This document shows positions 53,623-53,754 of a stretch of DNA of 53,754 nt, one piece after another. Each line of letters starts with the position of its first letter. The first letter of the stretch is position 1. Made by a program: the position numbers and the translations under genes. Source of the DNA: a virus; IMG/VR virus record IMGVR_UViG_3300005290_000038, positions 1-53,754 of that record, one strand, 5' to 3'. The notes under the pieces were generated by a model. The model did not search any database. It worked only from the letters and a program-made list of their open reading frames with translations, and was not told the DNA's origin.

Positions 53623-53754
53623 TAGCCACCTCCTCCACCAGCGGGAGGATCGACGGGAGGAATCGGCACATTACCCGGGTCTGGATCACTTGGCCCCGGC
53701 TGTCCGGGCGGTGTTGACGGTGGACCAGTGGGCGTCTCCGGCGGCGGCGTGGTT
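53622..53754 (-). CDS. C-terminus of a Pro/Gly-rich late protein (partial)
   Basis: Only the last ~43 codons are in the window. They encode a Pro-rich tail (TPPGQPGPSDPDPGNVPIPP) ending in five Gly. Such tails occur on phage tail-tip or fibre proteins. The gene enters from beyond the right edge. Confidence 0.55.
   Translation of the reverse strand, partial: TTPPPETPTGPPSTPPGQPGPSDPDPGNVPIPPVDPPAGGGGG

Noticed and set aside
52716-53754. Contractile tail or baseplate module
   Set aside because: No sheath, baseplate or spike motif is visible; these genes are a membrane coiled-coil protein and unknowns.

Overview
The window is a fragment of a tailed double-stranded DNA phage genome (Caudoviricetes). 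It has siphovirus morphology genes: an HK97-type portal, protease and capsid, a tail tube, a frameshifted G/GT tail chaperone and a tape measure, with no sheath or baseplate genes. It uses bacterial-type -35/-10 promoters and GGAGG ribosome binding sites, and base composition looks slightly above half G+C. The host cannot be named from the sequence. No integrase, CI-type repressor, recognised lysis gene, tRNA or CRISPR array is visible. Both edges cut minus-strand genes (the tape measure on the left, a Pro/Gly-rich protein on the right), so the genome continues at both ends.

Region 1 (1-17.4 kb, minus strand) is the packaging and morphogenesis operon. In transcription order it runs: small membrane protein, TerS, TerL, a block of small unknown proteins, portal, MuF-like head protein, prohead protease, major capsid protein, possible decoration proteins, head-tail adaptors and stopper, gp10-like and tail-completion proteins, tail tube, G/GT chaperones and tape measure. 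Two GC hairpins with the same 7-bp arms bracket the protease-capsid pair. Region 2 (17.4-27.25 kb, mostly minus) lies upstream of the terminase. It holds surface or receptor-binding proteins, two of them with 20-residue tandem repeats, and two free-standing homing endonucleases: GIY-YIG next to terS, and HNH inserted on the opposite strand between virion genes.

Region 3 (27.3-52.6 kb, plus strand) is the early region. It contains roughly 55 small, tightly coupled genes (ATGA/GTGA overlaps); about twenty encode CxxC-type putative zinc ribbons. Embedded in it is a replication and recombination module: PD-(D/E)XK nuclease, Sak4-like ATPase, probable SSB, RusA resolvase, full-length DNA polymerase III beta clamp, and an SNF2-type helicase fused to a DNA methyltransferase whose C-terminus carries a clamp-binding-like motif. 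ThyX and a MazG-like protein follow. A minus-strand island (31.25-32.9 kb) carries an RHH regulator, a D5-like SF3 helicase and an HTH regulator; its dyad-rich intergenic DNA is a candidate control region or origin. The plus strand ends with a secreted Cys-rich protein behind its own promoter. Region 4 (52.7 kb to the end) returns to minus-strand late genes.

Two signals run through the window. First, the stand-alone regulators and the inserted HNH gene have promoters whose -10 box ends only 6-9 nt before the start codon, which predicts leaderless mRNAs; small dyads overlap several of them. Second, at least five early genes become intact with a single-base change near a short homopolymer, which means either real frameshifts or sequencing/assembly errors.
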